From NCBI GenBank assembly GCA_027604685.1, contig JADHYX010000172.1:1-44054 (forward strand): 44,054 bases of DNA, in the 5' to 3' direction. Below, piece after piece: positions 1 through 10,700 of this stretch (position 1 is the stretch's first letter; each line of letters opens with the position of its first letter). The notes under the pieces are model-generated. The model did not search any database and was not told the DNA's origin. It saw nothing but the letters and a program-made list of their open reading frames with translations. Made by a program: the position numbers and the translations under genes. The stretch comes from Lobulomyces angularis (lineage: Eukaryota > Chytridiomycota > Chytridiomycetes > Lobulomycetales > Lobulomycetaceae).

Positions 1-11
1 CATTATAACTA

Positions 12-34
12 TCTACACTACCATTTTCAGTACA
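12..34. repeat. 23-nt direct repeat, copy 1
   Basis: The 23 bases match positions 1160-1182 with one mismatch (T here, A there, in the middle), in the same orientation and about 1.15 kb apart. The match ends sharply on both sides. No open frame or terminal inverted repeat was seen between the copies that would identify a transposon. Confidence 0.7.
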
Positions 35-433
35 CCCCCCCTAGCCTATATATATTTCATAGAAATATATAGAGACACTAAATAAACTGAAAATGTAGTT
101 AAAAAAAAAAATTAAATAAAAAAAAATAAAATAAAAAATTCTTTGGAAAAAAAACCAAAGCCGAGTACAGCATTTTGCCAATCTGGATCTTTTTCTTATC
201 CCAACCATCACTGAAGCGGATTTATCTCCAAAATTAAAACAGGAGCAGTAGTCCAAATAAATAAGCGGTAAGAGAGATCGGTAAGGTAACAACACATACC
301 AATAAGTTTCAATAAGGTAAAATCAATTCAAATCCAGTAAAATTGTGGTAAGTAATAAAAAATAACTTTGTAAAACAAATTGTTTGAACCGGATAAGTTA
401 GTGACAGCAAACGTTAGTAAAAATTAACAATTG

Positions 434-454
434 TTTTATATCCTTGTAATTGGA
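434..454. repeat. 21-nt direct repeat, copy 1
   Basis: Matches 614-634 at 20 of 21 bases with a spacing of exactly 180 bp. Looser similarity in the bases that follow (Trp/Leu-like ggttg..taaa blocks) hints at a decayed tandem duplication of roughly 180 bp. Confidence 0.6.
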
Positions 455-613
455 TAACAGTGACGGTTGGTTAAACTCCTTGTCTTTGGATTGTACAAAT
501 TTACTGTTGAAGTTGAAAAGAGAATTGAAAGTTTAGTGGACGTTGAAGTAGTGTTGAAATGGAACCAAAGTGAAGTGACTAAAAAAAATTTTTTATAAAG
601 TTAAAGTTAATTA

Positions 614-634
614 TTTTATATCCTTGTAATCGGA
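614..634. repeat. 21-nt direct repeat, copy 2
   Basis: Second copy of the 434-454 repeat; the only difference is C for T near the 3' end. Confidence 0.6.
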
Positions 635-1159
635 AAGGTAAAGGTACACGTTCACTTGGTTGTTGTTTAAAGATCATGACTAGTTTAAAATTAAGTGAAT
701 TTGAAATGTTAATAAATTTGAATTGAATAAAATTTCAATGAGCATTGATGAATTAATAATTGCGAGGAGGAAGTAAGTGACTAAAATATATTCCAATCTA
801 ATAGGATTTGTTGCAATGGTGAACTAATTAGGATTACGTGAGTTGGGTAAAGGTAATTGAAACTATAAAATTAATTGATCTTGAAACTCATTGCTTATTA
901 TAACATTCTTTGAGTGAGATTTGAATGAAAGTTTGTTGGGAGTATTAGTTTTCGTCCCTAAAGGTACCTGCTACTATAAAGCTTTCTTTTTGGCTTGTTT
1001 TGTATTAGATAAGCAGTAACCGGCGTTCTACTTAAATAATATAATAATAAGAAGAGTATAAAATAGATCAAGTTATAAGTCTTTTATTAATTGAACAAAC
1101 AAGCAAAGGGTTTGTGTAACAAATAAAAACCCTTGTGAAATACATAACTACAATATAAG

Positions 1160-1182
1160 TCTACACTACCATATTCAGTACA
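1160..1182. repeat. 23-nt direct repeat, copy 2
   Basis: Second copy of the repeat at 12-34, 22 of 23 bases identical and in the same orientation. It lies about 180 bp downstream of the stop of the minus-strand ORF at 1360-2007. Confidence 0.7.
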
Positions 1183-1359
1183 GGTTTCTTTGTTAAACGG
1201 AACCTTTTGCTTGTTTCTAATTTAATAAGAGATTTACACCTGATATATTTTATAACTCATAATATTATTCTTGAAGTACGCCGTTAATGTTACATATACA
1301 CCCTGTAATAATCTAGCTCATCTATAACTAAACTATCTACAATAATATTCAATGTTAAC

Positions 1360-2007
1360 TTAAATAGGACACTTCCAAATTAAATTTCTTTTGTTGTACT
1401 CAAGCAGTGCAATGATCGAAGCAGCAATGGTAACAGAGAGGTAAGAAAATTCAGGGTTGATCTGTAATTTACCCTGTGAAAGATTTTTTTGCTTCAAAAA
1501 TTGCCAAAATGAAATTCGAGTATGGTATTCAGCTACAATCACGGAATTATTTTTGATATTAGAGCAGTAGTTGTCGTTAATTAAAACTGTAGTTGTTAAC
1601 TCCAGAAGATTATTATTTTTTTTATTTATTGACCAGGTCATAAGCTTTCCAGTCAGATTTTCGTTAAACGAGTTGTCAGTAAAATGAGTAAAGGGAATTT
1701 TTTCTGCAAAGTTTGAAAGAGATATCTGATTATTCTGAGATTTGATATCTAAAACAGGATAGTCAAAATTTGATGTTAAGTGTAAAGTGTAAAAAAAGTC
1801 TGTTTTGTAACAAGAGTTACATCTAATGTGGTAGGCAGTAGTTTTTTTATCATCTAACTTAAAAGCAATATCACAAGAGCCCACTTTAATCGCTGTAATA
1901 AAATTGACATTATAAAAAAAATTGAAGAAAAAAAAAAAAAAAAATACGATATAGGGTAATTGGAGAACCAAAAGATGAATATTTAGGAAGGTTATTTTCG
2001 TTTGCAT
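1360..2007 (-). CDS. Hypothetical secretory-pathway protein
   Basis: Uninterrupted frame of 215 residues from ATG at 2007. The N-terminus is a long hydrophobic stretch, partly a Phe run encoded by a poly-T tract, that would act as signal peptide or membrane anchor. Then comes a polar region of about 150 residues with four or five Cys, including a C-N-S-C pair near residue 63, and possible N-glycosylation sites (NLT, NNS). The last 30 residues hold a weak hydrophobic segment. I do not recognise the family. The poly-T tract looks like an intron (GTATTT to TTACAG), but removing it shifts the frame into a stop, so I kept it as coding. By topology it resembles the ectodomains of the membrane proteins at 5776-7387 and 14107-15888, without clear sequence similarity. 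Confidence 0.5.
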   Translation of the reverse strand: MQTKITFLNIHLLVLQLPYIVFFFFFFFNFFYNVNFITAIKVGSCDIAFKLDDKKTTAYHIRCNSCYKTDFFYTLHLTSNFDYPVLDIKSQNNQISLSNFAEKIPFTHFTDNSFNENLTGKLMTWSINKKNNNLLELTTTVLINDNYCSNIKNNSVIVAEYHTRISFWQFLKQKNLSQGKLQINPEFSYLSVTIAASIIALLEYNKRNLIWKCPI

Positions 2008-2844
2008 AAACAGGTAAATGAGAGGAAGGGAGTATGGACATCATTTTCACTTGATATAAAACTGGGATTTCCTTTTTTTTAAAAACAAATTCAGAGAATA
2101 TTAAAATGAATACTGATAAATTTCCATAAAATTAGAATTGCAAAATATTAAAAAAATGATGCAGATGACTTGTAATTTAAAGTACCAAACTATAAAGTAG
2201 AAAGGAAGTAACTGTTATCTGTTGCAAAAAAAAAATTCACTAGTTTATTCTTGTGCAAGTAAGGAATAGTGAAATAAACTTGAGATGAAGATTTCCTTAA
2301 TTTTGATAAAAGAGTTGCTTGTAATACTTCTGTGGAAATTTGAATAGGATTGAATTTTTCTTGTGGGGTAGTTGTGTCACCGACAAATTATGAGCCGTTT
2401 GAAGGAAAACAGATCAAAAATTACAACAAACTTCAAATGTTATCAATGTAGTATGTTCTAAATAATTCTTCTATTAAGGTGTAAAAAACCTCAAGCCTTT
2501 AAACACAGGAGATGATTAGGATTTTTTTTCCACCACAACATACACAACTCACATTTTTGTAATGGTTTGGTTCACTATAAGAATTTTCTAGAACAATACT
2601 GTCGAAGTTGATGCTGTGTAAGTTTCAATTCGAGTAATGAACAGTAGTTTCTTTTGAAAATAGTTTCTAGCTTGAATTTCTTGGTTTTTAAATTTTGTTA
2701 TAAGCTTCTATTTCAAATGCTCTTAATGTTAAGTTCCAATATTTATCAAATATCAGCAGCTCCAATTAAATCTAATAGTTTATATTGGTTTTTTTAGAAT
2801 GAATTATATTTATTTACCGAGGGTTTGGGGTTTAGATTGTTACT
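2008..2844. other. Divergent intergenic region
   Basis: About 840 bp between the minus-strand ORF and the plus-strand SHOC1-like gene. It must hold both promoters. Only poly-A/T tracts were seen; no TATA box, conserved frame or RNA gene could be supported. Confidence 0.5.
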
Positions 2845-5575
2845 ATGAAATTTGAAATTATTGAAAATGCAGATTTAATCCATCTTGCTGAACTATCCGA
2901 AGACTTGCATCTTACTAAACATTTAAAATTTAACTATAATTGTTATTTCACAAAAATTGATAAAGTCAACGTGGCCGTTAAAGATGACACCAACTCCCTA
3001 TTCTCTAAAAAGAAACTTTTGAACTTAACTCTAGGTCCTCTTCAAATTAAAAATGATCTACTTCTTGATAATTTTCAAACTTCGGAAAAAATTTTAAATT
3101 TTTCAAATGTTACTCTTCAAAAAATAGATAATTTGATTTTTCCACTTCAGTTTTCTTCAAAATTTATAATTTCTTTAATCCAAAAACTTTTTGTAAGACT
3201 AAGGAAAACTCAAAAGGTTATACCATTCAAAAAAAATAAAAATAAGTTTATTATCTTAAAGAATGATAAACCAAACTTCAGCAAAAGTTCAATTGATTAT
3301 TTTTTTAATTTAATTAATAAAATGGATATTCAAGTTAAGTTTGAGGATATGATTTTCACTGAGACGATAAAAAACGATGACTTAATATTTAAACTTGATT
3401 TAAAAAAAAAATGTTTTCCTTCTCTTGACAGTGCTTTTAACAATCTGAAAAATTTAGATATTTGTGATGAAAGAGAAAAAGAAGATGTTCAATTTAAAGA
3501 AGGAATGAAGGAAGTTACTGACCAATACCACTTTAATGATGTTATTAAATTTGCTGATTTAAGTTTCACCGTTAGTCACTTAACCTGCAGTTGCGCAAGT
3601 TTCATTGGTAAGTTTTACAACTACTGGGATTATGTTGGTGTCTTAGAACATTTGTTCTTTTTATTTTAATTTTACCTTTTTTGGTACTTTTTAGATCCAG
3701 TTTTATTGCCAGGCATAACTAATATTTTAAAATTAAATAATATTTCATATCAAACGAAACTGATAGATTTTGTTAGCTCCTTAAATAAAAAAACAGAATA
3801 CGACATCCCTTACACTAATCAAGATTTGTTAGAACTATTTAAAACTGACGGTTACAATTATGAATCTGTTTTATACCAAGTAAAGGGGAAAAAGTTGAAC
3901 ATAGTTTCTATTAAATTTATACCTGGTAACCAAAAATACAAAATGCAATGATTGTTTTATTTTTTAGTCCCTAACTTGCTTCCTCCTGAATCTTTTTTTA
4001 AGAAGAAATTCAACTCTTTTAATTTAAGTATGATCGAAAAAATAGAAAAATTTAAAATTTTAAACGTTGAAAATAATGAGAAAAATTTATCATGGAATCC
4101 AATTTTAAATTTAAAAAAAATTTTTGGGAATGAAGAAACTAACTGTTTTCAAAAAAATAATATTTTTTTCAACCTCAACCAGTCAAAATCTCTTTTTAAT
4201 AGTAAAAATTTCAGGATTATAATGTTTTAATTTTTTTAAAAAAAAATACAGTATCTAATAATTATGTATTTGAATTCGATTCAATAAAACTTGAGAACGA
4301 AATAATGATAAGAACATTCAGTAGTTTGAAAAATATAATTGATACGGAAAAACCGGAAGTTTCAAAAGATACAAACGATTTGATCAATAACTTTTTAAAA
4401 ATCAGAGGAAAAGTCAACATCCTAAAAAGGCCACCACCACAGCAGGAATCAGATCTTGAAAACCCAACAAAAAAAAAGAAACAAAATTCGAAAAATTTTA
4501 CAGTTATGCAATATAAATATTTAGACAATAACGATCTTTTTAATATTGCAACTGTACCAAAAAGTATCGATAAGTTTGGTTTTTCTCAGTCAAAAAATTT
4601 AAAATTTTTTGTTGATATAAATTTTTTAGGAAAAAAAAAATTATACAGGGATATTGTTAAAAATTTAAAGTCAAACTTTCAAATTGATTTAATCGAAAGA
4701 GACTTTAATTATCAAAAACTGGAGGTAAGAAACTATGAAGATAAACAAAATTCGGAGTCTCATCGTTACTTTTCTATTGATTTCGTCTTGGACTTCAAAT
4801 CTTGTTTGATAATTTTTCCTTTAAATCTGCTGAATCAAAACAAAAAAAAAAAAAAATTTGAAAATGAAAATGTTTCACCTTTTGAATTCAATATCTATCT
4901 TTATCAAAATTTAATTCATCTGTTCAAATTTAAATTTAACAGTATTTCTGTTCTCTTTGAATTATTTGATGATGAGTAAAATTTTCATTTCAGAATTCAT
5001 TAAATTTTTTAATTTTACATAAAAAAAAAGGGTATTATTTCCGTTTACTCTACCTGTGCAGAATGCTATAAAAAATTTTCAAAACTTCAAGGATTTCTTG
5101 TTTTTAAAATACAAACTGAATCTGAGTTATTTTTTTTTTAAAAATTTGACTGAGTGTTGCTTTTTAATCAGGTATTACCATTCAGGAGAAATTAAATTAT
5201 ATCATTATTTTAGAAATGTGGCATATTATTGTGAAAATGAACTAAACTCTCATCCAAGCCAACAGTTTAAAGATTTTTTTATAAACAAAAACGATTGGTT
5301 AATGGAAGAAGAATCTCCAGTAAAAAACTTAAACATTAAAAAATTTGTAATTAAACAAATATATAAAAAAATAAAAATAGCAAGAAAGGTTACTTTCAGC
5401 AATTCCGTATATAAATCCAATTCAGAGTCAAATAATTTTAAGACTATTTAATCGAAATTTGAAATTATTTTTGGGATTGGACTATGAAACTTTCTGTGAA
5501 GATTTGGAAGATTTTTTTGATGAAAAAAAACTTAGTTATTTATTTCAATTTTTACATTCTAAAATTAAATTGTAA
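2845..5575 (+). CDS. SHOC1/Zip2-like protein with degenerate XPF fold
   Basis: Six exons keep frame throughout: 2845-3607, 3695-3925, 3968-4201, 4252-4975, 5031-5388, 5426-5575, giving 819 residues. The smallest intron is 37 nt. Residues about 525-645 alternate hydrophobic strands and helices as in the XPF nuclease core: FFVDINFLG, then LIERDF, then IDFVLDFKSCLIIFPL, then a helix before ISVLFE. The catalytic ERK-x3-D of active XPF enzymes is not evident. After this comes a helical region containing YYHSGEIKLYHYFRNV and NDWLMEEE, the position where SHOC1/Zip2 proteins have a Trp-Leu segment followed by a helix-hairpin-helix region. SHOC1/Zip2 proteins bind branched DNA and promote class I meiotic crossovers. 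The gene models are firm by frame; the family call is fold-pattern inference. Another inactive XPF relative (FAAP24- or FANCM-like) is the main alternative. It is divergent to 1360-2007. Confidence 0.5.
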
Positions 5576-5775
5576 TTATTTTTCATATTATTGATGTATA
5601 TATATTGAAAATAAAAAATTTGTTTTCAAACTCTTCAAATAAGTTTTTTATATTTTATGCACAATAGTTGTTTATACTGTATACTGTAGATTAGAATTTA
5701 TGGATAATATATTGCTTTTCTTACAAAATCCGCAATCCTAAAAAAAGGAGAAGATAAATTTTAAAAATATTATGG

Positions 5776-7387
5776 ATGAAACTTTACCTTTTAATCATAA
5801 TAAATCTATTACTTTTTTCGACAAATGCCCTTTTGATAAACAACTATAATATCAATCCGATAAGCTTCATTTTAATACATGCAAAAAGTTCTACACAATA
5901 TAATGTAAAATAATTTTTATCGCAAAATTTAACTTTTTTTTTTTGAAGTTTACTGGAAATACTATACACACTGCATCTTTAATGAGTTTAACTGTAAATA
6001 ACTTTAATTCTTCCATAGCTTTAATTCCACTTTCAATTTTAAATCATCAAAATTATACCACACAAAAAAAGAGTATAGTAAAAAACCTTAAAATTTTACT
6101 ATTCTATAATGATTTACAAAATTATACCAAATACAACTCCTGGAAAAAAAAAATTTCCGATTTATTTTCTTATCAAAATTTGAATCTTGTTTTAATAATA
6201 AAACAGAGTCACCTTTTGAAAAAATTAAAAAAAAAAAAAAATGAAAACGTCAGCGATTTATTAATAAAGAGAAGGGAAGAAGGAATTTTAAGAGATAATT
6301 CAAACTTTAATGGTGAAAGTCATACCTTTACAATTTTAATTTTTGTTTTATTGGCCCTATCTCTCTTCATCATTTTTGCATTTATTACTAGATATATTTA
6401 TAGGTATTTTCTATCTGCTTATTATTCACTTAAAAAATAAATAGAAAAATTAAATATAGAAGATCAGAAGAAAGATTAAGAGTGGACACAGCAACTTGGG
6501 GTAAGAAAATTTATGACGTAATTTGAAGTTAAATTTTTAATATATAAATTCAGCTTGGAATATGAATGATGCAACATTTTCAAGAAATGAAAAAACTCGT
6601 TTGTCAGTAGATTTAGAAAAACAAGAAAATAGATTACTTCAAGCGTTAAAGTTAAAAAAATTTTCAAAAAAAAATTTAAACAAAGGAGAAAAAACTAGTA
6701 AAGATAGTAGCAGTAATAGTTACTCAAAATTTTCCTCTATAAACTCCAACAGAACCAACAAACGAAGTGTAAAATCCTACAGATCTTCAAAGAGAAAAAG
6801 TAACTTTAGTGAATTTAGCTTCAAAGGAAGTTTTCAATCAAGCTTTAACACTATTCCTAGTAAGGTTTTTTCCATTAAAATGAATGAAAAAAAAAACTAC
6901 AAGAATTTTGCTCAGCCTGTTAGCATTTCTTCAAGTAAGAACACCAAAACTTCTTTAGTAGATAATTTTTTCGAGGATCCAGAGTTTAATGAAACTCTAC
7001 CTGACAAGTATACATACTTATTTTTTATTGATATTAATACATTGCAGTGCTGAGAATGACTTTACTGTTAGGGATGAGGTTTGGCTTCCAAAAAAAGAGC
7101 CAATTGATGACGAAGAAGAAATTGATGACGAAGATGAATTTTATTATCATTCGGATTACAAAATTATTAAAAATTTGAAAACAACGCCTGATGTAGATTT
7201 ATCAGATGAAGATGGAGAAGAAGAAGTTGAAAATAGTTTAGATCTTGATACCCTAAGTTATTTTCAAAATGAGAACTTTTTAAATAGCCGCTCTTTTGAT
7301 CAAATTTCTACGAGTTCTGGCCAATCCTTAAAGAATAACAATTATTTCGATTATGATTTAGAAAATAGTTATCAATTAGACTGTTAA
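5776..7387 (+). CDS. Type I membrane protein with EVWLP tail motif
   Basis: Five exons (5776-5904, 5949-6403, 6460-6500, 6554-7007, 7048-7387) encode 472 residues. The start at 5776 gives a clean signal peptide (MKLYLLIIINLLLFSTNA); a nearby ATG at 5772 is out of frame and stops early. An Asn-rich ectodomain with several NxT/S sites is followed by one membrane segment at about 170-190. The cytoplasmic part begins RYIYRRSEERL, continues with Lys/Ser-rich low-complexity sequence, then a short motif DFTVRDEVWLP (residues 364-374) and an Asp/Glu-rich end. The membrane-proximal introns have phases 2 and 1, as in the gene at 14107-15888, which also has the motif. I recognise no named family. It is probably a surface receptor or anchor whose tail binds a partner; that is inference. 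Confidence 0.75.
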
Positions 7388-7756
7388 AATGATTTAGAGT
7401 ATTTCTTAAGTGATCATAATTTTGTTTAAATAAAAATTAATGTATATATTCCCTCCTTCTATCATCTCACAACATATGAAACAAAAAAAATTTTTGTTTG
7501 TTTACAACATAGGGTAAAAATTAGCCAATCAAAAAAATATATTTAAAATTTAAAAAAAAATATTATTTTTAAATAAGCATTGAAACCAAATTTAAGACAA
7601 GTCGAGAATAATAAAATAGTAATAGGACAAGAACAAAAATTAAAAATCTTTTTGAAACTTAACTATTTTATACATATTTTTTTTTTTCTATTTTATTATA
7701 TATATTTAAAATAAAAAATACTTTAATTTGTTATATTATAACTACATCCTCAAATA
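7388..7756. other. Short intergenic region
   Basis: About 370 bp between two plus-strand genes. It is mostly A/T with several AATAAA-like hexamers just after the upstream stop, as expected of a 3' end, followed by the promoter of the PB1 gene. No further gene was seen. Confidence 0.5.
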
Positions 7757-10700
7757 ATGGAGTTAACTCAAGAAATAAAAGAAAACACAAAACTAGACGA
7801 CATAAAAAGTAAAATTTCTTTAAAAACATGTCTTTAATTTATCTGATTTTAGTGGAAAAAGATAACGTTGGAAGTAAAAAAAGCGGTAAAAAAAAGAGAT
7901 CAAAAAAGAGTGATATAAATAAATCTAAAAACGAAATATCAAATGAAGATAATTATCGTAATGACAGCGAAGAGACAATTTTTTCCCCGAATTTGGATTC
8001 TGAGAAATCCTTAAACAATTTGGATAATAAATCTCTAATAGATGGTATAATTTTATTATATAACCTAATTAATAAACTGTAATAATTAAGCGGATACTAA
8101 AGTAGGCGAAATTAACGATAGCTCAAACGAATTGGTATCAATAGAAAGTGTAAATCAAGCCTTACCTGACCAAAACATAGATTCGAGTTTCAATGATTTA
8201 AAAAAAAGTACAAAAAGAAAGAAGTTAAAGGACAAGAAAGCAGGACTTTTAAAAGAAACAAAACCATCACAAGAAAGTCAACTACAGGGGATATTCATGG
8301 AAGATTCGGACACTAATCAAAATCAAATCGAAAAAGTTTCTCTTGAAGGGGTTGCCGATTTAAATTTTGCTCCAAAAAATGCTGAAAATTCTGATGAAAC
8401 TGTTACAAGGGAAGAATTAAAACTCGAAAATCAATTGACAGACCATTTACAAATTGAAAAAAAACAGAGTAACTCCACATATAGCTCCGAAAATTTAACT
8501 AATGTTGATGAAAATAAATCTCCGTTTCTAGATTCAAAAGAAAGTAAAATTAAAATTGAAGATAAAGCTCTGTCTTTATTAACAATTTCGAAGCAACATA
8601 CAATTGAAAAAATAATTCCACTTCCGGAAAATCCTGATGAAGTTACTAGAAGACTTTCCGCTATCCCAGTTTCCAAACAGTCCTCCTTGCTAATTCAAAA
8701 TGTGGAGGAAAAATTTGACAGTGAAAAAGGCGAGACAAAAATTTTTAATCCAAATTCAATTAAGAATGCAACAGCTATTTCAGAATTCGAAATCAAAAAT
8801 ATTGAAACAGGATTTTTATTAGCACGTGAATTCTCAACTGTTGAAAAAGATGAACTAATCGAAAAAATATCAACAATTCCAGTTGTGAAACAATCTTCAT
8901 TTATTGAAAAAGATGTATCAGTTGCAGATGACCATCTTGAAGCTGTGAGAAAAAGTCATTCTACAGTCTCGATGTCAATACAGGCTGCGGAGGATATTTT
9001 GCCACAACTTCCAGATATAGGTGGTCTGCAATCAGTGAATGCAATAAATTTAAATGCTGAAGAAAACTCTGTAAATGATAGAGAAAATATTGATGTTAAC
9101 GAAAGTGAAGTACTTATAAAGTTTAAAGAAAATTTTTTGAATTCAAAAGCAGAAATTTCGAAATCTTTAAATTCATTAAAAACAAAAAGCTCCATCGTAA
9201 ATGGAAAGGGAAGCAAAACATCGGAAGGTGGAAATTTTGAAACCAGGAGCGAGGAAGACTTGAAAATTGAAGGACAAAATGTATGGGGAACTGATTCCAA
9301 TTCCATAAAAAAAAGTAGCTCGAATCCAGCGGTAAACAGTAACAGCAGCGAATCAAGTACTCCTATTATTCCTTCTAAATTGGGAAAGAGACAAACAAAA
9401 TCCAAAAAATCTATCTCTTCTTTAAAATCTCAAGTCCTAACACCAGTTAGGGAATCTCTCTCTGATAAGGCGGAACTTAACGAAAATGAAATCATTAATT
9501 TTGACAGCAATGCTTCAAAATCTCACTCGGTAGTTGATATTTCTATGCAAGAAAGGAAAGTAAATGTTTTAAATGAAAGTGCTGATGTTTTTATCAATGA
9601 AGAAGAAGTCAGATTCAATAATATACAATCGAAATTGAACTCGAATTTAGATTTAAAACAAAACTCTCAATTAACTTTTGAAAATTCCTCATTAAAATGT
9701 AAACAAAAATATTTTCTTTTTATTTTAAATAATTTTTTTAGATACTGAAAAAAAAGATGATGAATTTATTGAAAAAGTTCCTCAAATTAAAGAAAATGAG
9801 CAACGACTTCCTGAAAAAGTTATTACCAGACAAAACACAGTTTTTGACTCGATTAACGCTAACGAGACAGAGTCCTTAATGTTAGCACAAGAAAAATTGG
9901 ACAAGGAATTAACGGAACTTATCAACCATAACCTAGAATATCAGAACGATAATTTAACGACCCCATCTTCTTATGGAAAGGAACCCCACGTTCTTTGGTT
10001 TAAATTATTTCTTAATGATCAATCTCGGATTGTTGTGTTGGAAGAATATACTGATTTTCCTAAACTTGTTAATGCTATTATGAACAGCTTTTTTGGTTCG
10101 GTTTGTGACCGCAAATCTGTTAGCGAAAAAATAAACGAGACTGATGAACCGAAAGTCTTAAATAAACTGGGCCAGGAGTATCTGGGAAATGGAAGAGAAT
10201 TACTTCTTAATTTCATTGACGCCGATGGAAACAAATATCCTTTAAACTCTCCGGCCGCCCTGGATATTGCAGTTGCCTTGTCTAATGAATTAAGTAGACC
10301 ATTTGTTCCTATTTATTGCAGTGTTATCGAGGAAGATGGTACTGAAGTTAAAGGTACTGATTAATAAATTAAAAATGAAGTTAACATTAATTCTTTTTTC
10401 CAGATATCATAATAGGATATGAAACCCCAAAAATGAAAATATCACAAAATTTAAAAGATATTTTGGAAAAAAGCAAAACGGAAATGGAAAGAAATGCTTC
10501 TGTTCAGGATGTAAAACTCTCAAAACCTGCGACACGCAATAATAGACTATCCAAACCTGCAACCGCTAGCAACAGGCCGCTTACCGAAATAAATTGTAGC
10601 ACTTCAAACACTTCTGATACCCGAAACCTTGAAGAAACAGTAAATAAAACTTGGTCTTCACAGTATTCAGTAAAGCGTGGTGAAAACTTTAAAAATAGTG

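Larger units (their letters stand above)
1..1359. other. Gene-free left edge
   Basis: No reading frame with protein-like composition was found on either strand. The longest frame, 84 codons on the minus strand, ends in a Phe/Tyr/Ile run caused by poly-A/T tracts. The stretch carries two pairs of short direct repeats (12-34 with 1160-1182, and 434-454 with 614-634). It could be untranslated or regulatory DNA of a gene beyond the left edge, an ncRNA, or a decayed repeat element; the sequence does not decide. Confidence 0.5.

Noticed and set aside
41..295. 84-codon minus-strand frame at the left edge
   Set aside because: Half is a Phe/Tyr/Ile run from poly-A tracts; no family resemblance or splice-site support.
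4262..4528. Minus-strand frame over the SHOC1-like gene
   Set aside because: Antisense shadow of exon 4; Phe-rich because the sense strand is Lys-rich.
4976..5061. Alternative acceptor at 5061 for intron 4 of the SHOC1-like gene
   Set aside because: It has a better pyrimidine tract but gives an early stop in the required phase; the acceptor at 5030 keeps the frame.
8431..9405. Minus-strand frames over the PB1 gene
   Set aside because: Ser/Phe/Leu-rich antisense shadows of a Glu/Ser/Lys-rich exon.
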